From positions 248,001 to 312,000 of the forward strand of contig NZ_PDJU01000001.1 of assembly GCF_004116455.1 (NCBI RefSeq): 64,000 nucleotides of DNA. Reading direction: 5' to 3'. The notes under the pieces were generated by a model. It saw only the letters and a list, made by a program, of their open reading frames with translations, was not told the origin of the DNA and searched no databases. This DNA comes from Arcobacter sp. F155 (GTDB lineage Bacteria > Campylobacterota > Campylobacteria > Campylobacterales > Arcobacteraceae). Positions 37,169-46,301 of the stretch are shown here, in pieces. The position numbers and the translations under genes were made by a program. Each line of letters begins with the position of its first letter. Position 1 is the stretch's first letter.

Positions 37169-39288
37169 AAAAAATACTGTTTTTAATATTTGGCCTTAGT
37201 GTTATTTTATTAAAAGCAGACACTTCTGTTCTAAATAAAACTGATTTAGTAAAACTCACAAAAGAAGAAAAACTTTTCCTAATCGAAAAAGAGATTAGAT
37301 GTGTAGCAACAAAAAACTGGCCACCTTTTAATTTTGAAGAAAATGGACAGCTTATTGGTATTTCACACGATTTTTGGCAACTTATAAAGAATAAAACACT
37401 TATTGACTCTAAATGTAAGCCTGTAAATAGCTTTCAAGAGGCTATGGAGCTTATAAAAGACAAAAGTGCAGATGTAGCTTTATCTTCAGCTGTAACGGAA
37501 AATAAACTCTATTATGGAAGGTTTTCTAAACCTTATGTCTCTTACCCAATTGCAATTGCTACAACTTTAGATAAACAATATATTTCAAATACTGAATCTT
37601 TAAACAACAAAAAAGTAGCAGTAGGTAAATTTTATAGTACTTATCAAATCTTAAAAAGTAAATATCCAAAGATAGAGTTTGTTGAAGTAGATGATAATAT
37701 CGAAGCCTTAAAACTTTTATCAAGGGGTGAAGTTTATGCTGTAGTTGATATTTTACCTGTATTGTCTCTTATTATTGCAGATTATGGGTTTAAAAATATC
37801 AAGATAAGTGGAACAACTGAGTTTAATTTTGATGTTAGATTTATGGTTAGAAGTGATTATGAAAAGCTAATTCCTATTATAAATAAAGGAATAGAATCAA
37901 TTACTCAAAAAGAATCAAGTGAGATTAAAAATAGATGGCTTTCTGTTAGACTTGAAAGTGTAGTTGATTTTTCAAGATTCTGGGAAATAGGTTTTATTGG
38001 TCTTTTAGTTCTTGTGATTTTATTTTATAGACAATATATTTTAAATAGACATAATAAAAAACTTCAAGAGGCAAATGAAGAGATTGAAAAGAAGACAAAA
38101 GAGTTAGAATCTAAAACAAATCAATTAGCAAAACAAAAAGAGCTTTTTGAAAAGATATATCATGAGTCTACAGACGGTATTTTTTTAATGCTTTTAGATA
38201 CTAAAGAGATTATTGATTGTAATGATGCCACATTAAAAGTTTTAAAGTATAAAAATAAACAAGAGTTTTTAGGTTTAGGAATTGCAGACTTGTTTCCTAC
38301 AAAACAGCCAAGTGGTTTATCTTCTGTTTTTAATATCTATAAAATGCTTGATACTGCTATTGAAAAGGGTTCAAACTCTTTTGAATTTGTATTTAAAAAT
38401 AAAAGAAATAAAAATATCTGGCTTGAAGTTGTTTTAACAACAATTACAATTGATGATAAAAACTTAATACATGTTGTTTTAAGAGATATTGATAAAAGAA
38501 AAGAGATGGAAGAAGAGTTAAATATATTAACTCATAACTTAGAAGATAAAGTAAAACAAGAAGTTAAGAAAAATGAAGAGAAGACAAAGCAGCTATTACA
38601 ACAAAGCAGACTTGCTCAAATGGGTGAAATGATCTCTATGATTGCTCACCAATGGAGACAGCCTTTAACAGCTATTTCTGCTACTACAAACAACTTATTA
38701 CTTAGAATGATGATAAAAGATAGACCAAATGATGAAGAACTAAAAAGAGAAATCTCTTTAATCTCTGATTATTCTCAACACTTATCAAATACTATTGATG
38801 ACTTTAGAAACTTCTTTAAAAGTGATAAACAAAAGACAAATACAACTTTAGAGAATATTGTTTCAAACTCTATTAACATTGTTAGAAACTCTTTAGAGGG
38901 GAACAATATTAAACTTACAGTTGATTTTGATTGTTATGAGTCTATTAATGTTTTTGCTTCTGAAGTAAATCAAGTTATTTTAAACCTAATTAAAAATGCT
39001 GAAGATGCTATTTTAGAAAACAAAATATCAAATGGAGAGATTAAGATATCAACTTCTTGCGAAGATGAGTTTTGTTATATAGAGATTAGTGATAATGGTG
39101 GAGGAATTCCAGCTAATATTATGGAAAAAGTATTTGATCCATACTTTTCTACTAAAAAGTCTAAAGAGGGAACAGGTTTAGGTCTTTATATGAGTAAGAT
39201 AATCATTAATGACCATTGTAAAGGTCAACTATCTATAAAAAACAATTCTGAAGGAGCTGTTTTTACAGTTAAAATCCCATTGTCTTAA
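37165..39288 (+). CDS. Sensor histidine kinase with periplasmic substrate-binding domain and PAS
   Basis: A signal peptide leads to a bacterial extracellular solute-binding family 3 domain (about residues 40-265), one membrane helix (residues 272-290), a coiled coil, a PAS domain (about 325-455) and a kinase core. The phospho-accepting His is in MIAHQWRQPL; the N box is LNLIKNAEDAI and G boxes are DNGGGIP and GTGLGLYMS. No response regulator is adjacent. The ATG overlaps the stop of the acetyltransferase gene. It resembles the kinase at 46302. Confidence 0.9.
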   Translation: MKKILFLIFGLSVILLKADTSVLNKTDLVKLTKEEKLFLIEKEIRCVATKNWPPFNFEENGQLIGISHDFWQLIKNKTLIDSKCKPVNSFQEAMELIKDKSADVALSSAVTENKLYYGRFSKPYVSYPIAIATTLDKQYISNTESLNNKKVAVGKFYSTYQILKSKYPKIEFVEVDDNIEALKLLSRGEVYAVVDILPVLSLIIADYGFKNIKISGTTEFNFDVRFMVRSDYEKLIPIINKGIESITQKESSEIKNRWLSVRLESVVDFSRFWEIGFIGLLVLVILFYRQYILNRHNKKLQEANEEIEKKTKELESKTNQLAKQKELFEKIYHESTDGIFLMLLDTKEIIDCNDATLKVLKYKNKQEFLGLGIADLFPTKQPSGLSSVFNIYKMLDTAIEKGSNSFEFVFKNKRNKNIWLEVVLTTITIDDKNLIHVVLRDIDKRKEMEEELNILTHNLEDKVKQEVKKNEEKTKQLLQQSRLAQMGEMISMIAHQWRQPLTAISATTNNLLLRMMIKDRPNDEELKREISLISDYSQHLSNTIDDFRNFFKSDKQKTNTTLENIVSNSINIVRNSLEGNNIKLTVDFDCYESINVFASEVNQVILNLIKNAEDAILENKISNGEIKISTSCEDEFCYIEISDNGGGIPANIMEKVFDPYFSTKKSKEGTGLGLYMSKIIINDHCKGQLSIKNNSEGAVFTVKIPLS

Positions 39289-39369
39289 AAGTGATTTTCT
39301 TTTAATATAAAAGAATATATAATCAAAAAAAATATTATTAAAGATATAATTGATTATAAAGGTTAAGCT

Positions 39370-40371
39370 GTGGAAATCTCACTTGATACACAAATGTTTT
39401 CTCAAACAACTTATTCAAAGAAAGAGAAAACTACTTCAGAAGATTCATTTTCTTCATATTTAAAAACTACTCAAGAAATCTCTTCTAATATGTCAGAAGA
39501 AGAACAAAAACAGTTTGAAGAAAAAAATGCACTTGGAATCCAACGTTACAATACTTGGTTTAAAAATGATAACGGACACTATTTTGATGGTACAGTTTTG
39601 CAAAGAGATGAAAACCTAAGAAATGATTTTATAGAGTATATATCAGGAATGGATGACCGTGAATTTTTGATGTTAAACGTTAATCTTTGGTCTTCTTTTT
39701 CAAGTGGGCTAGTAGAAGATGAAAATGGAAATATAGTTTCTGGAAACCCTCCTAAAAATGTAAAAGAAGAGTTTTCTTCTTTGGGTTCTATTAAAAGATA
39801 CTTTGAAGATGAAATAGATACCTTGGAACAAAATGCACAAAAATTTGGAGGAGATCCAAGTGAGATGATTAATCTTCTTTCAGATGTATTATCTTTTTTT
39901 AAAGGTAATAGTGTAGAAGATGATGATACAAGCTCTAAAAAAGAAGAAACAGCCCAAAAAGAAGAAGAGAATATTGAAGAAACAAAAGCATTGTATGAAG
40001 ATATTTTATCTCTTTTAAAAACTGGCTTTACAACTTCTGAACTTGAAACAATTCAAAAACTTTTAATAGAGTTAAAAGAGAAAAGCAAAGAGGGCAACTA
40101 CTCTAAAAGTGAAGTAGAAGAGATGTTAAGTAATGCAGAAAAAGAGATTGCAAAACTGCAAAAAAGGGTTAGTGGTGAAGTTGTTATAAAAAACAATGAA
40201 AATAGTTTAAGTAGTGAAGAAAACTCTTTAGACGAAGACTCAAAAAACTTCCTTCAAAGAATAGAAAAAGCAATGAAAACAATTGATACTTTAGCACTAT
40301 CTAAAGATATAAGAGAAAATAGTGCTAAAGAGTCTGAAATTTTGCAGATGATAAACCAGTTTAAACAATAA
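39370..40371 (+). CDS. Protein of unknown function, acidic and coiled-coil rich
   Basis: 333 residues, Glu- and Lys-rich, without signal peptide or membrane helix. An N-terminal region with GIQRYNTWFKNDNGHYFDG and FIEYISGMDDREFLMLNVNLW seems folded; the rest from about residue 180 looks like coiled coil and disorder. The start is a GTG with AAAGG seven bases upstream. Its end overlaps the convergent RND gene by 11 bases. I do not recognise the family. Confidence 0.6.
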   Translation: MEISLDTQMFSQTTYSKKEKTTSEDSFSSYLKTTQEISSNMSEEEQKQFEEKNALGIQRYNTWFKNDNGHYFDGTVLQRDENLRNDFIEYISGMDDREFLMLNVNLWSSFSSGLVEDENGNIVSGNPPKNVKEEFSSLGSIKRYFEDEIDTLEQNAQKFGGDPSEMINLLSDVLSFFKGNSVEDDDTSSKKEETAQKEEENIEETKALYEDILSLLKTGFTTSELETIQKLLIELKEKSKEGNYSKSEVEEMLSNAEKEIAKLQKRVSGEVVIKNNENSLSSEENSLDEDSKNFLQRIEKAMKTIDTLALSKDIRENSAKESEILQMINQFKQ

Positions 40372-42022
40372 TCTTTTTTACATGGTTTTTGATAATTACT
40401 GGAACAAAGAACATTGATACAACATAAGACATCAATGTTCCTCCAATAAGAGCAACACCTAAGCCACCAAATACTGCATCTGTTGCAAGTAAAGTTGAAG
40501 CAAATACCATTGTTAAAACAGTTAGAATAATAGGTTTTGACCTTGTTGCAGTAGCTCTTGCTATTGCTTCATTTATACTAAGGCCTTTTTCCTCTACTAA
40601 CTGTTTAGAAAAATCAATTATAAGTGTTGAATTTCTTGAGTTAATCCCAATTAGACCAATGAATCCAATCAAAGAAGTTGCAGTTAAATAGAAAGTATCT
40701 GTTGTTATAACATCCATTATAATATGTGCAAAAATAACTCCAATAATAGAGACAAAAGAGGCTAATACAATTCCACCTGAAAGAGCAAAGCTTTTATAAT
40801 AAACAACCATTAAAAAGAAGATTAATACTAAAGCTATAATAAATGCTCCACCTAAATCAATAAAAGTATCTATAGTTACCTTTAACTCTCCATCCCATAT
40901 AAGTTTGAATTTTTCTTTTGTTAGTTTATGGGTAAATTCAAGGTTTAACATATCTATTTTTGTAACTTCATAGTTATCATCAAAATCTTTTAAAAACTGT
41001 GTTCTAGCGTCTAACAGAGGGTATATTTGACTATCTTTATTTGTTTCAGCAATTACATTAATCATTTTTGCAAGATTCTTAGAAGTTAGTGTTGCTTCTT
41101 TTTCTACTTCTTTAATACGTACAAGTTCACTAAGTGGTACTTTAAAGCCATGTTTATTTATTAGTTTTAATTTTGAAAACTGCTCTAAGATAGCTTCTTT
41201 GCTATTTTCATTAAAAATTCTATTATTATCAAGTCTTAAAAATATAGGTATCTGACTTTGTTTATCTTCTTCATTTACAACAGCAACTTCTAAACCTTCA
41301 AAGCTTAAATATAGAGTGTTTTTTACTTGTTCTAAAGAAAGGGCACTTTGGATTATCTTATTATTATCTAGACTTACTTCAAACTTACTATATAAATCAT
41401 CAGCCATAACATCAACATCTACTAAAGTCTCTTGATTTTCTAAAACTTTAGCAACTTTTTGTGCAAATTCTCGTCTATTTTCAAAAGAGTTTCCTCCATA
41501 GATTTCAGCAACAATAGAGGCCAAAACTGGTGGTCCAGCAGGTAGTTCTATAAGTTTGATATTTGCCTCATACTTTGAACACTGGTTTTGAAGTTCTTCC
41601 CTAATATTACTTACAAAATTGTAGCTTTGTATATTTCTATTTGAGGCTTTTTTTATATTTACCATTATCTCAGCTTGAGATTGTTTATCTTTTAAAGCAC
41701 TTTGTTTAACAAGAGCAGCAAAATCTAAAGGTTGACCCTCTCCTATAAAAACAGAGATATTTGTTACAAGCTCTTTATTTATAAGTATCTTAGAAATACA
41801 AGATGTTACTTCTTTTGTCTGTTTTGTTGATGAACCATCTTTTAAATCAACATATACCGAAAAAGTATCTGAGTCTTTACTTGGAAGCATTTTAGCTTTT
41901 GTGATTTCTGTAGGAAAGGTTAAAATACTTAAAATAAAAAGTCCTAAGGTTATTGCATAAACAACAATAGATTTAGAAGGATTTTCAAGTATATTATAAA
42001 TAAATTTTTCTAATTTCATCAT
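40361..42022 (-). CDS. RND efflux pump, C-terminal half as a separate gene
   Basis: 553 residues matching only the second half of an RND permease: one membrane helix (residues 18-37), a periplasmic porter/docking region, then a cluster of five helices from residue 370 with the family pattern GFIGLIGINSRNSTLIIDF and the AIARATATRSKPII loop. The N-terminal half is the next gene upstream (42031-43560). The gap is 8 bases, and AAGGA precedes the ATG pair, so it has its own translation start. See finding. Confidence 0.85.
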   Translation of the reverse strand: MMKLEKFIYNILENPSKSIVVYAITLGLFILSILTFPTEITKAKMLPSKDSDTFSVYVDLKDGSSTKQTKEVTSCISKILINKELVTNISVFIGEGQPLDFAALVKQSALKDKQSQAEIMVNIKKASNRNIQSYNFVSNIREELQNQCSKYEANIKLIELPAGPPVLASIVAEIYGGNSFENRREFAQKVAKVLENQETLVDVDVMADDLYSKFEVSLDNNKIIQSALSLEQVKNTLYLSFEGLEVAVVNEEDKQSQIPIFLRLDNNRIFNENSKEAILEQFSKLKLINKHGFKVPLSELVRIKEVEKEATLTSKNLAKMINVIAETNKDSQIYPLLDARTQFLKDFDDNYEVTKIDMLNLEFTHKLTKEKFKLIWDGELKVTIDTFIDLGGAFIIALVLIFFLMVVYYKSFALSGGIVLASFVSIIGVIFAHIIMDVITTDTFYLTATSLIGFIGLIGINSRNSTLIIDFSKQLVEEKGLSINEAIARATATRSKPIILTVLTMVFASTLLATDAVFGGLGVALIGGTLMSYVVSMFFVPVIIKNHVKKIIV

Positions 42023-42030
42023 CTAAATCC

Positions 42031-43560
42031 TTACAGAAACTTTTTAACTAAATATGGTGTAAACACATATGCAACAACTAATGACACAACAAGTGCAATA
42101 GGAACAAAAACAGGAAGAGGGTGCATAAATTGTCCCATCATTCCTCCAACAAAAAACATAGGAATAAAAGTCATGATAATGGCTACTGTTGCAATATTTG
42201 TAGCATTCCCAATCTCATTTGTAGCATTTATTGATAAGGCTTTTATATCAAGCTTTTCCTTATCTTCTTTTTTGTGTCTAACTATATTTTCAATTACAAT
42301 AATAGCTGCATCTACAAGCATACCAAGACTTACTATTAGTGCAAATAGTGTAATTCTATTTATGGTTTCATCTAATAAAAATCCTACAAATAAAGTTAGA
42401 GATAAAATCATTGGTACAAGAAGTGAGACTATCATTGCTTCTTTTACTCCTAGTGTAAAGATAAGTAAAATAGCAATGATTAAAATAGAAATTAATAGAT
42501 TTTGTACTAAAGAGTTTACAGCATTGTTTGCTGTATATCCATCATCCCTTGTAATAACATATTTTATACCTTTTTTTGCTAACTCATCTTTTTTTGTTTC
42601 CATGTAAGAGAATATCTTTTCATTTATAGTAACTGAGTTTGAACCTTTTAATTTTGAAACTGTAAGAGTTGTTTGAGAAATACCATCTTTTAACTCTTTT
42701 GTATAAAGTATTGCTTCTTTTTTATTTTGTATATCATATGATTTTTCAATATTTGCAACATCTTTTAAATAGACAGCCGCACCATAGTTGTATGAGATAA
42801 TTATGTTTTCTAAATCCTCTTCTGACTCTATTGCATTTTTGATATTTAAAATTGTTAAATCATTTTGCAAGTTGTCACTTTTTATGCTTGGCATTGTATG
42901 AGCTAAGGCTTTTATTCTATTTGCAATTTGTCCTATAGATAGGTTATATTGAGAAAGTTTATTTGCATCAATTTGTACATTGTATTGATCTTTTTTCTCT
43001 CCTTTTAAATCAACTAAGGCTACATTTTCAATCTTGTTTATTTCATGGCCTAATTTATTTACTTCATTATATAGTTCTGCTTGGCTTAAAATCTTATCAT
43101 TTGTATAAAAAGCAAGGGTTGCAATAGGAATATCTGTATCAATATCCATTGTTTTAACTATCGGAGGTAAAGCTCCTGTAGGTAGCATATCTATATTTTT
43201 CATGATTTGGTCATATAGCTTTAGGTTTGATTCTTCTTTATCTTCTCCAATATAGTATTGAACTTGTACTATTCCCACTGAGTCTTTTGCATATGAATAA
43301 ATATATTCAACCCCTTTGATTTCTTTAGTTTTCTTTTCCAGTGGTTCTATTATTACCTTTTGTATTTCATTAGGTTTTGCTCCTGGAAGTGCAACTATAA
43401 CTGCTCCTCCACTAACTTTTATTTGAGGGTTTTCTTCTCTTGGCATAAACTCTAAAGAGATAAATCCTAGCATAAGTATAAAGATTGATAAAATAAGTGT
43501 AAGCGGGTGTTCTATAAAGGTTTTTGCTAGTTTCCCTGCAATATTTAAATTATCATTCAT
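42031..43560 (-). CDS. RND efflux pump, N-terminal half as a separate gene
   Basis: 509 residues equal to the first half of an RND permease: an initial membrane helix, a long periplasmic region (FMPREENPQIKVSGG, VEPL-like IIEPLEKKTKEI) and a helix bundle from residue 345. The proton-relay region in helix 4 reads GMLVDAAIIVIENI, as in heavy-metal (CusA-like) RND pumps. It ends after helix 6 with TPYLVKKFL and a stop, where the linker to helix 7 would begin. It overlaps the membrane-fusion gene by 8 bases. Confidence 0.87.
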   Translation of the reverse strand: MNDNLNIAGKLAKTFIEHPLTLILSIFILMLGFISLEFMPREENPQIKVSGGAVIVALPGAKPNEIQKVIIEPLEKKTKEIKGVEYIYSYAKDSVGIVQVQYYIGEDKEESNLKLYDQIMKNIDMLPTGALPPIVKTMDIDTDIPIATLAFYTNDKILSQAELYNEVNKLGHEINKIENVALVDLKGEKKDQYNVQIDANKLSQYNLSIGQIANRIKALAHTMPSIKSDNLQNDLTILNIKNAIESEEDLENIIISYNYGAAVYLKDVANIEKSYDIQNKKEAILYTKELKDGISQTTLTVSKLKGSNSVTINEKIFSYMETKKDELAKKGIKYVITRDDGYTANNAVNSLVQNLLISILIIAILLIFTLGVKEAMIVSLLVPMILSLTLFVGFLLDETINRITLFALIVSLGMLVDAAIIVIENIVRHKKEDKEKLDIKALSINATNEIGNATNIATVAIIMTFIPMFFVGGMMGQFMHPLPVFVPIALVVSLVVAYVFTPYLVKKFL

Positions 43561-44308
43561 TATTTAGCTCCAAGTATACCTTTGTATACATTCCTGGATA
43601 GACTTGTTTATCTTTTTTATCAAATGAAAGTTTGATGATAAAAGAGTGAGTCATACTGTTTGTATCTGGAATTATAGAAGTTACTACACCTGTAGTTTGA
43701 AGATTGATTGATTCTATATTAACTTTTGCCTTATTTCCTATTTTAACTACTTGTAAAGCTGATTCTGAAATTGAAGATTTTATTTTTAAAGAGTCTAAAT
43801 CTGTAAGAATAAAAGCAGGCATAGAGGGTACTGCTATTTCTCCTTGTTTTACACTTTTTTTAATGATTAAACCATTATTTGGAGCTTTTACCTTTAAATA
43901 ATCATACTGTTTTAGAACTTCTTTTACCTTTGCTTTTGCAATATTCAATTGACTTTTTGTATTTTTGAATTTAAGTTCTAATTGCTCTAAATCATATTTT
44001 GATACTAAATCTTTTTTATATAATCTTTCATATCTTTCATAGTTTAGTTTTATATTTTCAAGACTATTTTCTAAGATTTGTTTATTAAATAGGGCTTCTT
44101 TTTTTAGACTATCAATATTTGAAGAGTCTATTTCATAAAGAGTTTGTCCTTTCTTTACGAACTCTCCTTCTTTTACATTTACTTTTTTAATTAAACCCAT
44201 AAACTTACTTGTAATCACTTTTTCATTGTCTGAAATGACTGTACCAGTTATTTCAAGTGCTTGTAGATTTATAATCAGTAAAATAGTTAATATTAGTATC
44301 TTTTTCAT
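43553..44308 (-). CDS. RND efflux periplasmic adaptor (membrane fusion protein)
   Basis: 251 residues with a signal peptide and the adaptor order: beta-barrel/lipoyl half (VKEGEFVKKGQTLYEID), an alpha-helical hairpin, the second lipoyl half (VKAPNNGLIIKKSVKQGE) and a beta-barrel domain. It is short for the family, lacking much of the membrane-proximal domain. It links the TolC-like channel to the split pump. Overlaps both neighbours. Confidence 0.87.
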   Translation of the reverse strand: MKKILILTILLIINLQALEITGTVISDNEKVITSKFMGLIKKVNVKEGEFVKKGQTLYEIDSSNIDSLKKEALFNKQILENSLENIKLNYERYERLYKKDLVSKYDLEQLELKFKNTKSQLNIAKAKVKEVLKQYDYLKVKAPNNGLIIKKSVKQGEIAVPSMPAFILTDLDSLKIKSSISESALQVVKIGNKAKVNIESINLQTTGVVTSIIPDTNSMTHSFIIKLSFDKKDKQVYPGMYTKVYLELNNE

Positions 44309-45648
44309 TTGTTCCCTTTAAATAAGTCATTTCCTAAAGCTAGATTAAATTGTGCCATAGCAAGTGAGTTTTCATATTTTGATAAAATTAATTCAGCTTC
44401 ATTTTGTCTATAAATAGCTTCTTGTTTAAGTAGTTCAGACATAGAGATTAGTTTATTTTTATACATCAGCTTTGATTGTTCTAAAACTTCATATGCTAAC
44501 TCTTTTGCTTTTAGTTTCTCTTCTAATACTTTACTTTTTGCATTAAGATTTAGTTTTGCTTTTTTTACTTCTAATTTAATACTATCTTCTAACTCTTGTT
44601 TTTGAAGAAGAGATTTTTTATATTGTAGTTTACTTTTTTGTAAGTCATGTTCTCTTGTTTCATCAAAAATTGTAAATTTAACTCCAACAAGAGCCATGTA
44701 GTAATCTTTCTCATCATTTGACGTGATTTTATTGTCATTAAATCCATATTCAACATATGAATAAACAGATGGATAATATGTGGCTTTATTTAATTGGATA
44801 TTCTTTTTATAAAGGTTATTTGTAGTTTTTAGTATTTTTATTTCATCTCTTTTTTCTAAAGCAGAAGAAGTATCTATATTTTTATTTATCTCATATTTTT
44901 TAAGTTTTTTTACATCTGTTATATTTTCAATTCCGGTTAAAAAACTAAGATAAGCTAATGATAATTCAAAATTGTTTTTTGCTTGAATAAAACTACTTTG
45001 TGTATTTAGTCTTTTAACTTGGGCTTGTTTTTTATCAATCTTTGTTACCAAACCCTCTTTATAAAACTCACTTGCAGTATCTTCATATTTTTTTACAGCA
45101 ACTAAGGCATTTTTAGAAGCTTCTAAAAACTCTTTTGCAACAACTGCATTATTATAAGCTTTTAAAACCTCTAGTGATAAATAGTTAATATCTATATTTA
45201 GTTTTATTTGCTCTGCTTTTTTTTGTAAAGATAAAATATCTTCTTGGCTTGAAAGTTTAAAACCTGTAAATAAAGGAATAGAGTAGGTAAGTTTTGTATT
45301 AAAGTTTTTTCTACTATCTGGATAGTTTAAGTCCTCTGGTTCTGTTGTGATTGCTTGTCCAAATTGCGAAAATCCAAAGTCCTCAAAGGTAGCTTCCCTT
45401 GATGAAAGTTTTGAATTAAATACATGACCAGCATGGTTTGTTTTACTTGCTTCATGTATTAAGTCAATATTTCCATAAGAGAAAGATTGTACTTTTTTTA
45501 AGTCTTCATGTTTTTGTTTTATCTCTATTTCTTGCTGTTTGATTTTTTTACTATATTCAATAGTTGAACTTAATGCTTTATCAAAGCTAATTGTTTGAGA
45601 AAAACTAAGTGTTGATAGTAATAATATATATAATATCAACTTATGCAT
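44305..45648 (-). CDS. TolC-family outer membrane efflux protein
   Basis: 447 residues: signal peptide, then two OEP repeats of long helices with beta segments between (KLTYSIPLFTGF and ALVGVKFTIFD mark the strands). It forms the outer-membrane channel of the tripartite pump encoded downstream. A -10 box lies at 45676-45681. ATGs of this operon overlap stops throughout, so it should be one transcript. Confidence 0.87.
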   Translation of the reverse strand: MHKLILYILLLSTLSFSQTISFDKALSSTIEYSKKIKQQEIEIKQKHEDLKKVQSFSYGNIDLIHEASKTNHAGHVFNSKLSSREATFEDFGFSQFGQAITTEPEDLNYPDSRKNFNTKLTYSIPLFTGFKLSSQEDILSLQKKAEQIKLNIDINYLSLEVLKAYNNAVVAKEFLEASKNALVAVKKYEDTASEFYKEGLVTKIDKKQAQVKRLNTQSSFIQAKNNFELSLAYLSFLTGIENITDVKKLKKYEINKNIDTSSALEKRDEIKILKTTNNLYKKNIQLNKATYYPSVYSYVEYGFNDNKITSNDEKDYYMALVGVKFTIFDETREHDLQKSKLQYKKSLLQKQELEDSIKLEVKKAKLNLNAKSKVLEEKLKAKELAYEVLEQSKLMYKNKLISMSELLKQEAIYRQNEAELILSKYENSLAMAQFNLALGNDLFKGNK

Positions 45649-45675
45649 ATATACTCCTAGAGTTTATTTAGTGGG

Positions 45676-45681
45676 ATTATA
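45676..45681 (-). promoter_or_regulatory. -10 promoter box for the efflux operon
   Basis: The minus strand reads AATGTATAATCCC, with a perfect TATAAT 27 bp upstream of the TolC-like ATG. Confidence 0.5.
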
Positions 45682-45717
45682 CATTAAAAATTTAAATAAA
45701 ACAATTATAAGAAAAAT

Positions 45718-45819
45718 TTATTTATATTTATCTTCTGTTTTTTTAGTCAATAGTGCCAAAAGTAACACAACAATAGCAATAACTATAAAGCTTATAATTT
45801 CATTCTGTAAGTTTTCCAT
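45718..45819 (-). CDS. Small single-pass membrane peptide upstream of the efflux operon
   Basis: A 33-codon frame from ATG 45819 to TAA: MENLQNEIIS, a hydrophobic helix FIVIAIVVLLLALL, then the charged tail TKKTEDKYK. AAAGGA lies eight bases before the ATG, which is good for this genome. It is followed 69 bp later by the TolC-like gene on the same strand. It is built like AcrZ-type pump accessory peptides, but there is no sequence evidence for that role. Confidence 0.55.
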   Translation of the reverse strand: MENLQNEIISFIVIAIVVLLLALLTKKTEDKYK

Positions 45820-45876
45820 TTAATTAAATCCTTTTATTTATAGTATAATATTTTTCATAAATTTAAAAGGATAAGT

Positions 45877-46224
45877 ATGTATTTAAAAGATTCAAATAGT
45901 TTTGAACAAAACCATATTCCTAAAACGGACAAAGCTAGTATCGCAGTTTTAACACCAAATGAAGATAAAGATTTTATTGTTAGAAAAATAGTTTTAAAAA
46001 GTGGTGGATCAATGCCAAATCATACAAATATAATACAACATCAACAGTTTGTTTTAAGTGGTGAGGCAAAAGTAGTTGTAGGAACTGAAGAGTATAAAGC
46101 AAAGCAGGGTGACTTTATTTATATTCCAGCAGGAGTTGAACATTACTATGAAGCCTGTTATGGAAGTGATTATGAATTTTTATGTATGATTACTACTAAA
46201 GAAGATGAAATAACTTTTATATAA
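45877..46224 (+). CDS. Single-domain cupin protein
   Basis: 115 residues of a small beta-barrel cupin. Motif 1 is partial (SMPNHTNIIQHQQFVLSG) and motif 2 is QGDFIYIPAGVEHYYEA. Potential metal ligands His54, His60, Gln/His and His91 are visible. AAAAGGATAAGT precedes the ATG. Divergent from the small membrane peptide and efflux operon. Substrate or ligand unknown. Confidence 0.75.
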   Translation: MYLKDSNSFEQNHIPKTDKASIAVLTPNEDKDFIVRKIVLKSGGSMPNHTNIIQHQQFVLSGEAKVVVGTEEYKAKQGDFIYIPAGVEHYYEACYGSDYEFLCMITTKEDEITFI

Positions 46225-46301
46225 AATAACTTTTTTTTTATTACTTATTTATAAGGAAGAAGTATATACTATAATATAACATTATTATAAAAGATTATAT
46301 T

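Noticed and set aside
42023-42030. Frameshift or sequencing error splitting the RND pump
   Set aside because: The first half ends in a proper stop at the linker, and the second has its own AAGGA and ATG; no frame joins them.
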